In this document: in pieces, positions 1 to 9,095 of the stretch
How positions within the stretch are numbered: the stretch's first letter is position 1
How the letters are laid out: every line of letters starts with the position of its first letter
Source of the DNA: Candidatus Chloroploca asiatica
GTDB lineage: Bacteria > Chloroflexota > Chloroflexia > Chloroflexales > Chloroflexaceae
Direction: 5' to 3'
Assembly: GCF_002532075.1 (NCBI RefSeq)
Contig: NZ_LYXE01000046.1
Location: 1 to 64,000 of the forward strand
DNA: 64,000 nt
Program-made: the position numbers and the translations under genes
The notes under the pieces: model-generated
What the model was told of the DNA's origin: nothing
The model's database searches: none
What the model saw: only the letters and a program-made list of their open reading frames with translations

Positions 1-61
1 AGCAAGCAGGAAAAGACGATTACGTCGCCATCAGCCCCTGCGCGAAGCGCTTCGTTCAACA

Positions 62-240
62 TGAATTAGACGGCGATTCGACGGCCTAGATCAGCCTTAT
101 CCGTGCTAGGCCGCGATTGTACCACCTAAATCTGCCCTCTATGGTGCTACGCCGCACGTTTGCCGCCTAAATCGGCCCTATATGGTGCTAGGCCGCGATT
201 ATACCACCTAAATCTGCCCTCTATGGTGCTACGGTGCTTC
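62..240. repeat. 41-bp direct repeats, about four degenerate copies
   Basis: Three clear 41-bp units begin at 103, 144 and 185, each starting GTGCTA(G/C)G(C)CGC and ending near CCCT(C/A)TATG; a more diverged copy precedes them at 62-102 and a truncated one follows at 226. Units 1 and 3 differ by a single base, so duplication is recent. No gene is supported in 1-402; the short minus-strand reading frame here is repeat-derived. Confidence 0.8.
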
Positions 241-402
241 ATGTGCTGTCTATTCACCATGCGTACTCTATGACGCCACGCATCGTTCTTCTCCATTATC
301 CAGGAGTTTGTTCCCCAACATACCGTATCATCCAAGCTGATCGAACGGTATCAATCATAGGAGCTATTGTAACCTTGCTTCATCCTTAGGAGATCAGTCC
401 CT

Positions 403-920
403 ATGACGTTGCCACCGAACCCGCCCCGGCTGCTCGATCAGGTACGCGTCGCTATCCGCCGGAAACACTCTTCACTCCGCACCGAAGAGGCCTCTGTCGG
501 TTGGGTGCGTCGCTTCGTCCGCTTTCACCAGGTGCGCCACCCCCGCGAGATGGGAGCGTCTGAGGGAAGCGCCTTCCTGACGCACCGTGCGGTTGAGGAC
601 GAAGTTGCCGCTTCGACCCAGAACCAGGCGCTGAGTGCCTTGCTCTTCCTCTCCCGTGAGGTGCTCGTGCAGTCGCTCGCCGAGGATCTGGCGATCACGT
701 CTGCGAAACGTCCCGCGTATCTCCCCACGGTGTTGAGCCGCGAGGAGGTTCGTGCCGTACTCGCCGCCCTCTCTGGAACGCATCAACTGATGGCGAATCT
801 GCGGTATGGCAGTGGCCTGCGCCTGCTGGAGTGCCTTCGTCTCCGCGTGAAAGATCTTGATTTCGATCAGCGCCAGCTCATCGTGCGCCAAGGTAAAGGG
901 GCAAAAGATCGGGCTACCTT
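403..920 (+). pseudogene. Truncated integron-type tyrosine recombinase
   Basis: The first about 172 codons encode an N-terminal SAM-like core-binding domain followed by the start of a tyrosine recombinase catalytic domain, with the first catalytic arginine in [18 protein letters not shown] and the GKGAKDR strand typical of IntI/XerD-like enzymes. The His-x-x-Arg box, the second His/Trp and the nucleophilic Tyr are all missing: the frame runs on to a stop at 1008 through sequence that on the other strand belongs to a hicB antitoxin. The break lies at roughly 915-920, where the first codons of a hicA toxin begin on the opposite strand. Full-length relatives are about 320 residues, so this is a 3'-deleted, inactive relic. 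Confidence 0.82.
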
Positions 921-935
921 ATCCTTACGCTTCAT
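919..935 (-). pseudogene. hicA: 5' remnant of hicA toxin
   Basis: The hicB stop codon (934-932) overlaps an ATG (935-933) in an ATGA junction, and the following codons read MKRKD, the usual beginning of HicA toxins. After about six codons the sequence switches into the integrase relic. The toxin is therefore deleted. The call rests on a few codons plus the coupling geometry, so it is tentative. Confidence 0.45.
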
Positions 936-1150
936 GTCAACACAATTGTTTCTTGAATGGCATCATCGGGCAAACCACGCAACATGTCTTCTCTTCGGTC
1001 ATGCATAATCAATTCAATAGCCTGGCGCAAATTCTCCTTTGCTTCAGCTACGGTTTCTCCCTGTCCGTTCGCCCCAGGGACTTCAGGGCACATTGCCCAG
1101 TATCCCCCTTCCGGAGCTGGTTCGATAATTGCTGTGAATTCTGCTTTCAT
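932..1150 (-). CDS. hicB: HicB-family antitoxin, orphan
   Basis: This 72-residue protein begins [19 protein letters not shown] and continues with [17 protein letters not shown] and [12 protein letters not shown], the compact partially degraded RNase-H-like fold of HicB antitoxins, which neutralise the HicA mRNA interferase and repress their own operon. The start at 1150 is chosen because GGAGG lies seven bases upstream; a longer frame to 1195 has no such site and would begin inside the 50-bp repeat. The stop overlaps the ATG of a hicA stub, so the pair was once translationally coupled, but the toxin is gone. An extended -10 (TGG TATAAT, 1278-1283 on this strand) may drive it through the tandem repeat. 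Confidence 0.85.
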   Translation of the reverse strand: MKAEFTAIIEPAPEGGYWAMCPEVPGANGQGETVAEAKENLRQAIELIMHDRREDMLRGLPDDAIQETIVLT

Positions 1151-1155
1151 TCTCT

Positions 1156-1255
1156 GCCTCCGTTTGTGGAATAGCCCCTGAGGTTCGCTATCCATTGTTT
1201 CCTACGCCTCCGTTTGTGGAATAGCCCCTGGGGTTCGCTATCCATTGTTTCCTAC
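1156..1255. repeat. 50-bp tandem duplication upstream of hicB
   Basis: Two adjacent 50-bp copies (1156-1205 and 1206-1255) differ by a single A/G change. The first copy contains the ribosome-binding site and leader of hicB, so the duplication doubled the hicB leader. From 1256 to 1456 no gene is seen; 1370-1400 carries a CTTTGCG-rich dispersed repeat that recurs elsewhere in the window. Confidence 0.9.
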
Positions 1256-1456
1256 TCTTCAAATGCTTCTGAAGAGGATTATACCAAATAAGCAGACCCA
1301 AATCGCAAACACGATGCACTCTGCACCAAGTTGACAATAACACGTTGCTGCGTGGCGAGATGGAGCAGATCTTTGCGCCGTTGCGTCTTTGCGTCAACAC
1401 GGATCAATCTTGCCGCAGCAGTTCCCAAAAAAGTGCAACAGTTCACGTGCAGCCAG

Positions 1457-1485
1457 TTGACAGGGGTACCCGCCGGGGTTATAAT
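1457..1485 (+). promoter_or_regulatory. Perfect consensus sigma-70 promoter of the recombinase gene
   Basis: TTGACA (1457-1462), a 17-base spacer and TATAAT (1480-1485) match the sigma-70/SigA consensus at all twelve positions. Transcription would start near 1492, inside the left arm of the palindrome at 1484-1518, so anything bound to the palindrome would block or modulate this very strong promoter. Confidence 0.85.
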
Positions 1486-1518
1486 AACTTCCGATTAGTA
1501 TGGGTAATCGGAAGTTAT
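1484..1518. other. lox-like palindrome: candidate recombinase core site or operator
   Basis: Two perfect 14-base inverted arms, ATAACTTCCGATTA (1484-1497) and its complement (1505-1518), flank an asymmetric 7-base spacer GTATGGG. Total length (35), arm length and the outer ATAACTT bases match the architecture of loxP (34 bp, arms beginning ATAACTT) and related sites of Cre-type recombinases. It overlaps the -10 element and transcription start of the tyrosine recombinase that follows. It lacks a T-run and lies in front of a gene, so it is not a terminator. A simple transcriptional operator is the alternative reading. Confidence 0.6.
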
Positions 1519-1535
1519 ATGGAAAAAGCCTTAAT

Positions 1536-2627
1536 ATGGTTGACATAAGCAAGGAAAACGAGGCCCTTCCCGCCCCGGGCCGGATCGTGCGTCCAAGGAT
1601 CGATCCGAGTGCGGCGGCGGCGGCGAATGTTGCGGCGCTGGCGACGACGTTCGTGGAGTATCGTGGGCGCATTGATGATGATACGTTGCGCCGCCAAGAG
1701 GCAGATCTGGCGCTCTTTGCCTTTTTCCTTGGGTCGATCAAGGCGATCCCTGAGGCTGAGGTTGCGGCATTCGGGGCGCGTTTGCCGACCCAGCCTGAAG
1801 CGTGGGAGAATGTGACCCACGGCCTCGTCAGCGGGTTTGTGCAGTGGCAGTTGCAGCAGGGCTATGCCATCGGCTCGATTAATGTGCGTTTGGCAACGGT
1901 GCGCCGCTATTGCCTGCTCGCCTATGAAGCTGGGGTGCTGTCCGCAGATGATCTTGCGCTGATCCGGACGGTGCGCGGGTATAGCGGGCGGCAGGCGCGG
2001 GCGATGGATACCCAGCGACGGCGCACTTCTACGCCAACTCGGGTGGGGAGCAAGAAGGCCCAGGCGATTGTCTTGACGACACCCCAGGTGCAGGCCTTGA
2101 AGGAGCAGCCTGCTACGCCCCAGGGCCGCCGCGATGCGTTGCTCGTCTGTCTGTTGCTCGATCTTGGCCTGCGTGTCGGCGAACTCGCGGCGCTGACCGT
2201 TGCGAGCATTGATCTCCGTGATGGGACGCTGACGTTCTACCGTGAGAAGGTGCATACAACCCAGACGCACCATTTGCCTGCTGAGAGCCTCGCCGCCGCA
2301 CGCGCCTACCTTGCCAACGATGCGCTCGCCACTGGCCCGCTGCTGCGCGGCTCACGCAAGAATGGTGAACTCTGGGGTTTTATGTCAACCAGGGCCATCC
2401 GCGACCGGGTTGCGCTGCTCGGCGAACGGATTGGTGTCACCGGGCTTGCGCCGCACGACTTGCGCCATACCTGGGCAACCCGCGCCGCCCGTGGCAAGAG
2501 CGACCCCTTTGCCCTGCGTGACGCCGGCGGTTGGACGAGTCTGATGATGCCTGGTCGTTATGTCGAGTCAAGCCAGACGGCCAATGAACGCATTCGGCTC
2601 GATGAGCAAGATGAGAATGTAGTATAA
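1536..2627 (+). CDS. Tyrosine recombinase / phage-type integrase
   Basis: A complete tyrosine recombinase of 363 residues. Residues about 20-140 form a SAM-like core-binding domain; the catalytic domain carries Arg213 (in GLRVGEL), a beta-hairpin lysine region (FYREK), His307-x-x-Arg310 (in HDLRH), a Trp in DAGGW and the nucleophile Tyr342 (in GRYVE), so all active-site elements are present. It cuts and rejoins DNA through a 3'-phosphotyrosine. ATG 1536 is preferred over ATG 1500, which sits in the spacer of the lox-like palindrome; GGAAAAAG upstream of 1536 is a weak ribosome site. Whether it acts in chromosome dimer resolution (Xer-like), site-specific inversion or as the survivor of an integrated element cannot be told from sequence. 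There is no XerC/D neighbourhood. Confidence 0.92.
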   Translation: MVDISKENEALPAPGRIVRPRIDPSAAAAANVAALATTFVEYRGRIDDDTLRRQEADLALFAFFLGSIKAIPEAEVAAFGARLPTQPEAWENVTHGLVSGFVQWQLQQGYAIGSINVRLATVRRYCLLAYEAGVLSADDLALIRTVRGYSGRQARAMDTQRRRTSTPTRVGSKKAQAIVLTTPQVQALKEQPATPQGRRDALLVCLLLDLGLRVGELAALTVASIDLRDGTLTFYREKVHTTQTHHLPAESLAAARAYLANDALATGPLLRGSRKNGELWGFMSTRAIRDRVALLGERIGVTGLAPHDLRHTWATRAARGKSDPFALRDAGGWTSLMMPGRYVESSQTANERIRLDEQDENVV

Positions 2628-2669
2628 TCAAGCATAGAAGAAGGATGTGCTCTGTCCCCTTGAGGCGCT

Positions 2670-3626
2670 ATGCTAGCCCTGGTTTTTGATGGTTCACTCA
2701 ATCTGGTGACAACGTATGCCGACCCCACGTTGCGCCCCGGCGAGGCTTTGATTCGTCCGCATCTGGCTGGTATCTGCAATACCGATCTTGAAATCACACG
2801 TGGGTATATGGGATTTCAAGGTGTTCTCGGACATGAATTTGTTGGTACTGTCATTGCGTGCGAAGATCAAGCCTGGGTTGGACAACGCGTTGTCGGTGAA
2901 ATCAATGCTGCCTGTGGTGTCTGTGCGACCTGTCGTCGCGGCGATGCACCCCATTGTCTGCAGCGCACAACGCTCGGCATCGACCGACGCGATGGCGTCA
3001 TGGCCGAGTGTTTTAGCCTCCCGGTGAGTTGTCTGCATGTCGTCCCCCCAACCGTGCCCGACACGGCGGCCGTTTTTGTCGAGCCGCTGGCGGCAGCGCT
3101 TGAGATTGTTGAACAGAGCCATATCCGGCCCACCGAGCGGGTTGCCGTAGTTGGTGACGGCAAGCTTGGGGCGATGATTGTCCAGGTCTTACGGCTCACT
3201 GGATGCGCTCTGACTCTGGTTGGGCGTCACCCTGAGCGCTGGGGCGTTTATCAGCGCCAGGGCATCACTTGCACCACCGAAGATCATCTGGCAGCGGGAT
3301 CGTTTGACGTTGTCGTTGATTGTACGGGGCAACCGGCTGGCCTCGCAACAACGCGTCGGCTTGTTCGCCCACGGGGACGGTTGGTGCTCAAAAGTACGTT
3401 TGAAGCGGCGTCGGAGATCAATTTGACGATGCTGGTTGTTGACGAAGTGCAACTGCTTGGCTCACGTTGTGGCCCCTTTGCCCCGGCCCTGCGTCTGCTC
3501 GAGCGCGGCCTGATCGAAACCGCACCACTCATCACGGCGACGTATCCGCTGACCAGGGCGCTTGAAGCGTTTGCTGCCGCCCGCGGTAACCTCAAGATCC
3601 TGCTGCAGATGGGCAGCAGTAACTGA
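2670..3626 (+). CDS. Zinc-dependent alcohol/polyol dehydrogenase (MDR family)
   Basis: Medium-chain dehydrogenase/reductase of 318 residues. The N-terminal GroES-like half has catalytic zinc ligands Cys36 (ICNTDL) and His55-Glu56 (GHEFVG), and a structural zinc knuckle Cys82, Cys85, Cys88, Cys96. The Rossmann half has VGDGKLG near residue 160. It should oxidise an alcohol or sugar alcohol with NAD(P); closest in style to threonine/sorbitol dehydrogenases, but the substrate is not deducible. Slightly shorter than the usual 340-350. A TATAAT (2623-2628) overlaps the stop codon of the upstream recombinase, and GAGG precedes the start. It is first in the run of genes to 8998, with a 32-base gap to the TPR gene. 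Confidence 0.88.
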   Translation: MLALVFDGSLNLVTTYADPTLRPGEALIRPHLAGICNTDLEITRGYMGFQGVLGHEFVGTVIACEDQAWVGQRVVGEINAACGVCATCRRGDAPHCLQRTTLGIDRRDGVMAECFSLPVSCLHVVPPTVPDTAAVFVEPLAAALEIVEQSHIRPTERVAVVGDGKLGAMIVQVLRLTGCALTLVGRHPERWGVYQRQGITCTTEDHLAAGSFDVVVDCTGQPAGLATTRRLVRPRGRLVLKSTFEAASEINLTMLVVDEVQLLGSRCGPFAPALRLLERGLIETAPLITATYPLTRALEAFAAARGNLKILLQMGSSN

Positions 3627-3658
3627 GCCACGCGGGGCATACGAGGGATCCTAATTGT

Positions 3659-6600
3659 ATGGATACACTTGTGCTGTTAGTCCTGCTTGGACTACTCACA
3701 GTGGTGGGGGCAGTTGTTACCACGTTGCTGATTGTGCGACGGCGACGTACCGATGATGTGCTGCCTTCGACGCCACATGCTGAACCAGGAAAGGCTGACG
3801 CTCCCGAGCACGAAGCTCGTGGTGCCCGTCGTGGCAAGCGCATGGCGCGTCTTCGTACGTATCTGCGAACCCTGAGTCGCCGCCAGGCGCTGGTTCTGGC
3901 GTTGATCGTTGGGTTGATCATCGTCAGTGCTGGCTATCTGCTCATGCAGGATCAGTTTGTCAGTCGGGCGGATCGCTTCATTGTGGTAGTGGCCCCGTTT
4001 GATGATGGAGGGGATGGGACGACCGGGCAGAGTGTTGCGACCGAACTGGTGCGGGTGTTGCAAGGCGCCGGTCAGCGAGCGATTGTGGCGAGTGTCGCAC
4101 GACGACGACCCGCTGATCCGGTCGAGGCGCTCGCCATGGCCGTTGATGCCGAGGCAGATCTGTTGATTTGGGGTCAGGTCGAAGCGGGCAGCCTGCTGGA
4201 TCAGGCGGCCCTGCGACCGTTCCTTATTTATACCCCGACGGGCATCTATGGCCCGAACGCCTGGGATGGCTATCTCAGTCGGTTTACGTTGCCCCGAAGC
4301 TATGTCCTGACGACGGAAGCAATCAACGGTCAAGCCGTGCTTGTCCCCCTTGTGGTGGCGCTCTACGATTATGCCATGGGTGAACCTGATCGTGCCTTGA
4401 ACCGCCTTGATCAGTTGCAAAAAGACTATGCGGCGCTCGAAAATCCTTTGATCTATGCACTGCGGGGCAATATCTTCTGGGCGCGTGGCCTTGCCGACGC
4501 AGCAGCAAGCCAGTACCGCCAGGCGCTTGCGCTGCCCGGGCATGAGCAGGCGCTGCTCGCCAATAATCTTGGGGCGATCCTCTTTGATGGCAGCAACCCC
4601 GAAGCGCTGGCTGCCTATGCCGAAGCCGTGCGCCGACTCGATGGACGCGATCTCGGCGAGCTACGGTTCAACCTGGCGCTGCTCGCCTTCCGTGAGCAAC
4701 GGCCTGCCGATGCCCTGGTTGAACTCGAACAGGCCCGGAATCTGTTGCCAGACAACGCCCCGCTCTTGCTACAATTGACGACTGGCTATCGTGAGACCGG
4801 ACAATTGCAGGCGGCGAACACCGCGCTGGAGGAGGCAGAACGCCAGATGCGCCGCGATACACGGCTCGTCCCGACGCCATTGCGCGTGATGTTCAATCAG
4901 CGGCACGAAGCCCGTCTGTATGAAGAGCAAGCCCTGCTCGCACTGGCCCGCCAACTCGAAACCAGAGGACAACTGATCTGGGAACTCGAAATCGCCCCGG
5001 TGCAACCAGTCCGTTCGCTCCGCCCCGTCCTCGCTGATCTGCAGCGTGCGTTCGAGGCAAGCGAAGCAGAGAGCATTCAGTGGCGACGACACGCCGTCAC
5101 CGAAGCTGCGGCATTCCCCGGAACTGGTCTGCTCGCGAGTGCCCAGGCTGTCGGCGCGGAACGCAACCGCGACCGTCAGCGCTACTATTATGCCCTGGTG
5201 CATGGTGAGATCGAGCGCACCACCCTGAGTGAACGCCCCGGCTTTCTGGCGGCCCTCTTTGGCACCGGGGCCCCCCGTTCGACAGGTCTAGCCGTGCTTG
5301 ATGAACTCGATCAGCGGAATCTCAATATCCCTGCCGTCGTCAATGCACTGGGGCGCATGTACCGCCTGCAGGGCCAGCGCGAGCGAGCCGGTGAGCGGTA
5401 TGATCAAGCGATCCAGTTGGCCCCGCAGCAACCAGAAGGCTATTTTGGACAGGGCATGGTCGCTTTTGAGCGAGGTGAGGAGGGTGATGCAACCCGTTTC
5501 TTCAACGAAGCGCTCGCACGCAACAGCACCTTCTTTCCGAGTCATGTCGCCCTGGCACGAATTGCCGAGGCACAGGGCGATTGGGCTACCGCTCTCACCC
5601 ATTACGCCGCGTTGCAAGAGCTCCGGCCCGGATCGCTGACGACGATCAGCTATGCGCGCCTGTTACGACTCAGCGGGCCGGATGGCTGGGCCAAGGCCGA
5701 AGCTCAGTTGCTCGGCTTGAGCACCACGAACGCCTTGGCGGCGATTGAACTGGCGCGTTTATACAACGATGCTGGTCATCCTGAACGTGCCCGCGATATC
5801 TACCGTGATGCGTTACGGCTTGAGCGAAGTAATAGCACAGCAGCCTTTGAGCTCGGCGAAACGCTCATGCGCCTGGGCGATTATGAAGGAGCCGAACGTG
5901 CCCTCCGCGACGCCCTTCGCTTTGACAGCACCAACCTTGATGCACGGCTTGTGCTTGCCGATCTTTACCATGGGCCACTGAATGATCCGGCGAGGGCTGA
6001 TCGTGAATACGAGGCCATTCTCGAACAGGGCTTGCGTGATCCCGCAGCGCTGGAACGCATTGGTGACGCTTTTATGGCTCATGGCACCTATGATCAGGCG
6101 ATCACCGCCTATCGCGAAACCCTTGCCGCACAACCTGGCGTCGCTCAGGTACACTTCAAACTGGGGGAAGCCTATGCCGCTCGTGGGCGACTTGAGGCAG
6201 CGATTGGTGAACAAGAGCGCGTGCTCGAATTGACCGCAGGCAGCCCCGAACTCACCCTGGTCGATCTGCGCGTGCAGGCCATGATCGCGCTTGGCGATCT
6301 TCACCGACGCAGCAATAACCTGAGTCTGGCAAGTGAATTCTACACACAGGCGACCCGCCTCGCCCCAAATCGCGTCAACGCCCAGCTTGGCCTCGGCCTG
6401 ATTGCCGTGGCGCAAGACAACTGGGGCTTTGCACAGAGCTATTTCGAAGCAGCAGCGGCGCTGCCTGATGGCCCAACCAGTGCGCATGCCCAGTTCTGGG
6501 TGGGCGAGAGCCTCTTGCGCCGGGGCGACTTCTATGGGGCCGCCGAACGCTACAACCGGGCCCTCGCCCTCGATCCAGGCTTTGCTGAAGCCTATCTCGG

Positions 6601-7138
6601 GCTGGCGCAGACCCGTCATGCCCAGGGCGAGAGCAACCTTGCCCTGGAGATCGTCAATCAGGGGCTTGCCCAACGGCCTACCTATGCCGAAGCCCTGCTC
6701 TTCAAAGGGAAACTTTTACAGGAACAACAGCGTCACAAGGAGGCGATGAACGCATATAATCAATCAATTGCCGCAAATAGTACCATTGCTGAGACCTTCT
6801 ACTGGCGAGGGGTGCTTGCCCTTCAACAGAACGATGAAGAACAAGCGATGAGTGATCTCAACCGGGCTATTCAGCTCGAGGCCAACTTTCCTGATGCTGC
6901 CTACTGGCTCGGGCGAGCCTATTATGCTCAGGGACGTTATGCCGACGCCGCGAACGCCTTTGATCAGGCGCTTACCTACCGGCCTGATTTTGTCGAAGCC
7001 ATGTTTTATCGTGGGCTCGTCGCCGAGGCGATGGGCAATACCGCAGAAGCAATCCGTGCCTACCGCACGGTTATCCAGCTCGACGCATCGAGCGACTTTG
7101 CCGCCCGCGCTCGTGTGCAGCTTGACCGTTTGACCTGA
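3659..7138 (+). CDS. Large TPR-repeat membrane protein
   Basis: 1159 residues. Two hydrophobic helices (about 1-26 and 79-98) separated by a basic, cytoplasmic-looking linker anchor the N-terminus; the segment to about 240 lacks obvious repeats and contains a FIVVVAPFDDGG stretch resembling an adenylate-cyclase-associated or TolB-like fold. From about residue 240 to the end there are around twenty tetratricopeptide units (for example ALLANNLGAILFDGSNPEALAA and the clearer C-terminal copies with A/G-x3-F/Y-x11-A-x3-F). TPR superhelices are protein-interaction scaffolds; most of this one would sit outside the membrane. Its TGA overlaps the next ATG, so it is translationally coupled to the FFLEELY-motif gene. 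Function unknown. Confidence 0.85.
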   Translation: MDTLVLLVLLGLLTVVGAVVTTLLIVRRRRTDDVLPSTPHAEPGKADAPEHEARGARRGKRMARLRTYLRTLSRRQALVLALIVGLIIVSAGYLLMQDQFVSRADRFIVVVAPFDDGGDGTTGQSVATELVRVLQGAGQRAIVASVARRRPADPVEALAMAVDAEADLLIWGQVEAGSLLDQAALRPFLIYTPTGIYGPNAWDGYLSRFTLPRSYVLTTEAINGQAVLVPLVVALYDYAMGEPDRALNRLDQLQKDYAALENPLIYALRGNIFWARGLADAAASQYRQALALPGHEQALLANNLGAILFDGSNPEALAAYAEAVRRLDGRDLGELRFNLALLAFREQRPADALVELEQARNLLPDNAPLLLQLTTGYRETGQLQAANTALEEAERQMRRDTRLVPTPLRVMFNQRHEARLYEEQALLALARQLETRGQLIWELEIAPVQPVRSLRPVLADLQRAFEASEAESIQWRRHAVTEAAAFPGTGLLASAQAVGAERNRDRQRYYYALVHGEIERTTLSERPGFLAALFGTGAPRSTGLAVLDELDQRNLNIPAVVNALGRMYRLQGQRERAGERYDQAIQLAPQQPEGYFGQGMVAFERGEEGDATRFFNEALARNSTFFPSHVALARIAEAQGDWATALTHYAALQELRPGSLTTISYARLLRLSGPDGWAKAEAQLLGLSTTNALAAIELARLYNDAGHPERARDIYRDALRLERSNSTAAFELGETLMRLGDYEGAERALRDALRFDSTNLDARLVLADLYHGPLNDPARADREYEAILEQGLRDPAALERIGDAFMAHGTYDQAITAYRETLAAQPGVAQVHFKLGEAYAARGRLEAAIGEQERVLELTAGSPELTLVDLRVQAMIALGDLHRRSNNLSLASEFYTQATRLAPNRVNAQLGLGLIAVAQDNWGFAQSYFEAAAALPDGPTSAHAQFWVGESLLRRGDFYGAAERYNRALALDPGFAEAYLGLAQTRHAQGESNLALEIVNQGLAQRPTYAEALLFKGKLLQEQQRHKEAMNAYNQSIAANSTIAETFYWRGVLALQQNDEEQAMSDLNRAIQLEANFPDAAYWLGRAYYAQGRYADAANAFDQALTYRPDFVEAMFYRGLVAEAMGNTAEAIRAYRTVIQLDASSDFAARARVQLDRLT

Positions 7139-7735
7139 TGACTACTCTGACACAATACCGCATCGCGCTGCAGATCTTTCAATCCAACCGCCTCCGGCGC
7201 GACTATAGTGACCTGGCCGAGATCCCACAGTACGATCTGGTCGGTGAGTTCTTTTTTTCGGAAATGTACGGCCCGCGGGATTTTACCGCGCGGGATGCGG
7301 GTGCCCGTCGGCTGCAGCATATTTTGCAAATGCTGCCGGGAGTTCATGTACGTGATGTTGAGGTCGTCCTCGAACTGCTCGATCTCACCAACAGGCTTGA
7401 CGGGGGCTTGGCCCGTCTGATGTTTCGTCACAACACAGGGACTGATTTTGACGAAGCTACGTACGACTATTTTTATCGGCTCGCTGACAACTATGATGAC
7501 CGCCTGACCCAGTTGAAGCTCGTTGACACAAGCCTCTACAATGTCTTTCGGCTCTCACGTTCCCAGTTGCTTGGGATCGGCCTGCACCGTTCCCGCCTGG
7601 TAGCCAAATTGGCTGGGATCGAGGTCGCGCACGATTTTCTCGTCAAAGGCTACGACGCGGTGCGCAACGTAACCGATATTGACCATTTTGCGCAGACCGT
7701 CTATACACGGGAACTGGCCCGTCTGGATCGGATTT

Positions 7736-7746
<11 letters not shown>
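7138..7746 (+). CDS. FFLEELY-motif protein
   Basis: 202 residues with the variant motif EFFFSEMYGPRDFTARDA, the signature of the conserved FFLEELY-motif family, followed by helical segments and a conserved-looking C-terminus rich in Asp, His and Arg. No enzymatic motif or signal peptide is seen. The family has no established biochemical role. The start ATG overlaps the TGA of the TPR gene and its end overlaps the next gene by 11 bases, so the three proteins are probably made together. Confidence 0.75.
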
Positions 7747-8512
<766 letters not shown>

Positions 8513-8524
8513 AAGGATCCACGA

Positions 8525-8998
8525 ATGACCATTAAATATACACGCTGGTTACGAAGTTACGTCGGACACCAACGGATCTTGCAGGTGCGGGCGTGCGCGT
8601 TTGTGCGCAACGAAGAAGGCGGGATCCTGTTGTGTCGGCGCGCAGACGTGATGTTGTGGGATGTGCCGGGTGGCACGATTGCGCTTGATGAAGTTCCGGC
8701 GCATGGCATGGCGCGCGAGGTCGCGGAAGAGACTGGGCTGCAACTCGAAGCCGAACGCCTGATCGGTGTCTATGGCGGCCACGATTTTCAGTGGACCTAT
8801 CCCAACGGCGATCAGGCTCAGATCCTCACGATCTTCTTTCGGGCGCGCATCGCGAGTGGTACGCTCACCCCAACGGGGCACGAAAATGTCGGTACGGGCT
8901 TCTTTCTGCCCGACCAACTGCCACCGCTCTTGCCCCGAACGAGGCGCATGCTGGCTGACGCCCTGGACGATCGGCTTGAAGCGAGTTTTGATCGGTAA
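8525..8998 (+). CDS. NUDIX hydrolase
   Basis: 157 residues containing a perfect Nudix box: G-x5-E-x7-REVAEETGL, starting at GGTIALDE. Such enzymes use the REUxEE glutamates to bind magnesium and cleave nucleoside diphosphates linked to another moiety. The rest of the protein gives no substrate clue. Last gene of the operon; it ends 23 bases before a strong bidirectional terminator. Confidence 0.9.
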   Translation: MTIKYTRWLRSYVGHQRILQVRACAFVRNEEGGILLCRRADVMLWDVPGGTIALDEVPAHGMAREVAEETGLQLEAERLIGVYGGHDFQWTYPNGDQAQILTIFFRARIASGTLTPTGHENVGTGFFLPDQLPPLLPRTRRMLADALDDRLEASFDR

Positions 8999-9021
8999 GG
9001 GAGCGAGCATTGTTGCGCACT

Positions 9022-9072
9022 GTTCTGCCGCCTAAACGGGCCAACTTCGTTGGCCCGTTTAGGCGGCAGAAC
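9022..9072. terminator. Bidirectional terminator, 24-bp perfect arms
   Basis: Arms 9022-9045 and 9049-9072 are perfectly complementary around the 3-base loop TTC. It lies between the convergent NUDIX gene and the alpha/beta hydrolase gene and would serve both. Confidence 0.9.
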
Positions 9073-9095
9073 GTCATCGCAGCGCGAAGACTCCC

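Noticed and set aside
1484-1518. Transcription terminator
   Set aside because: AT-rich arms with no T-run, placed at the transcription start of a gene on the same strand.
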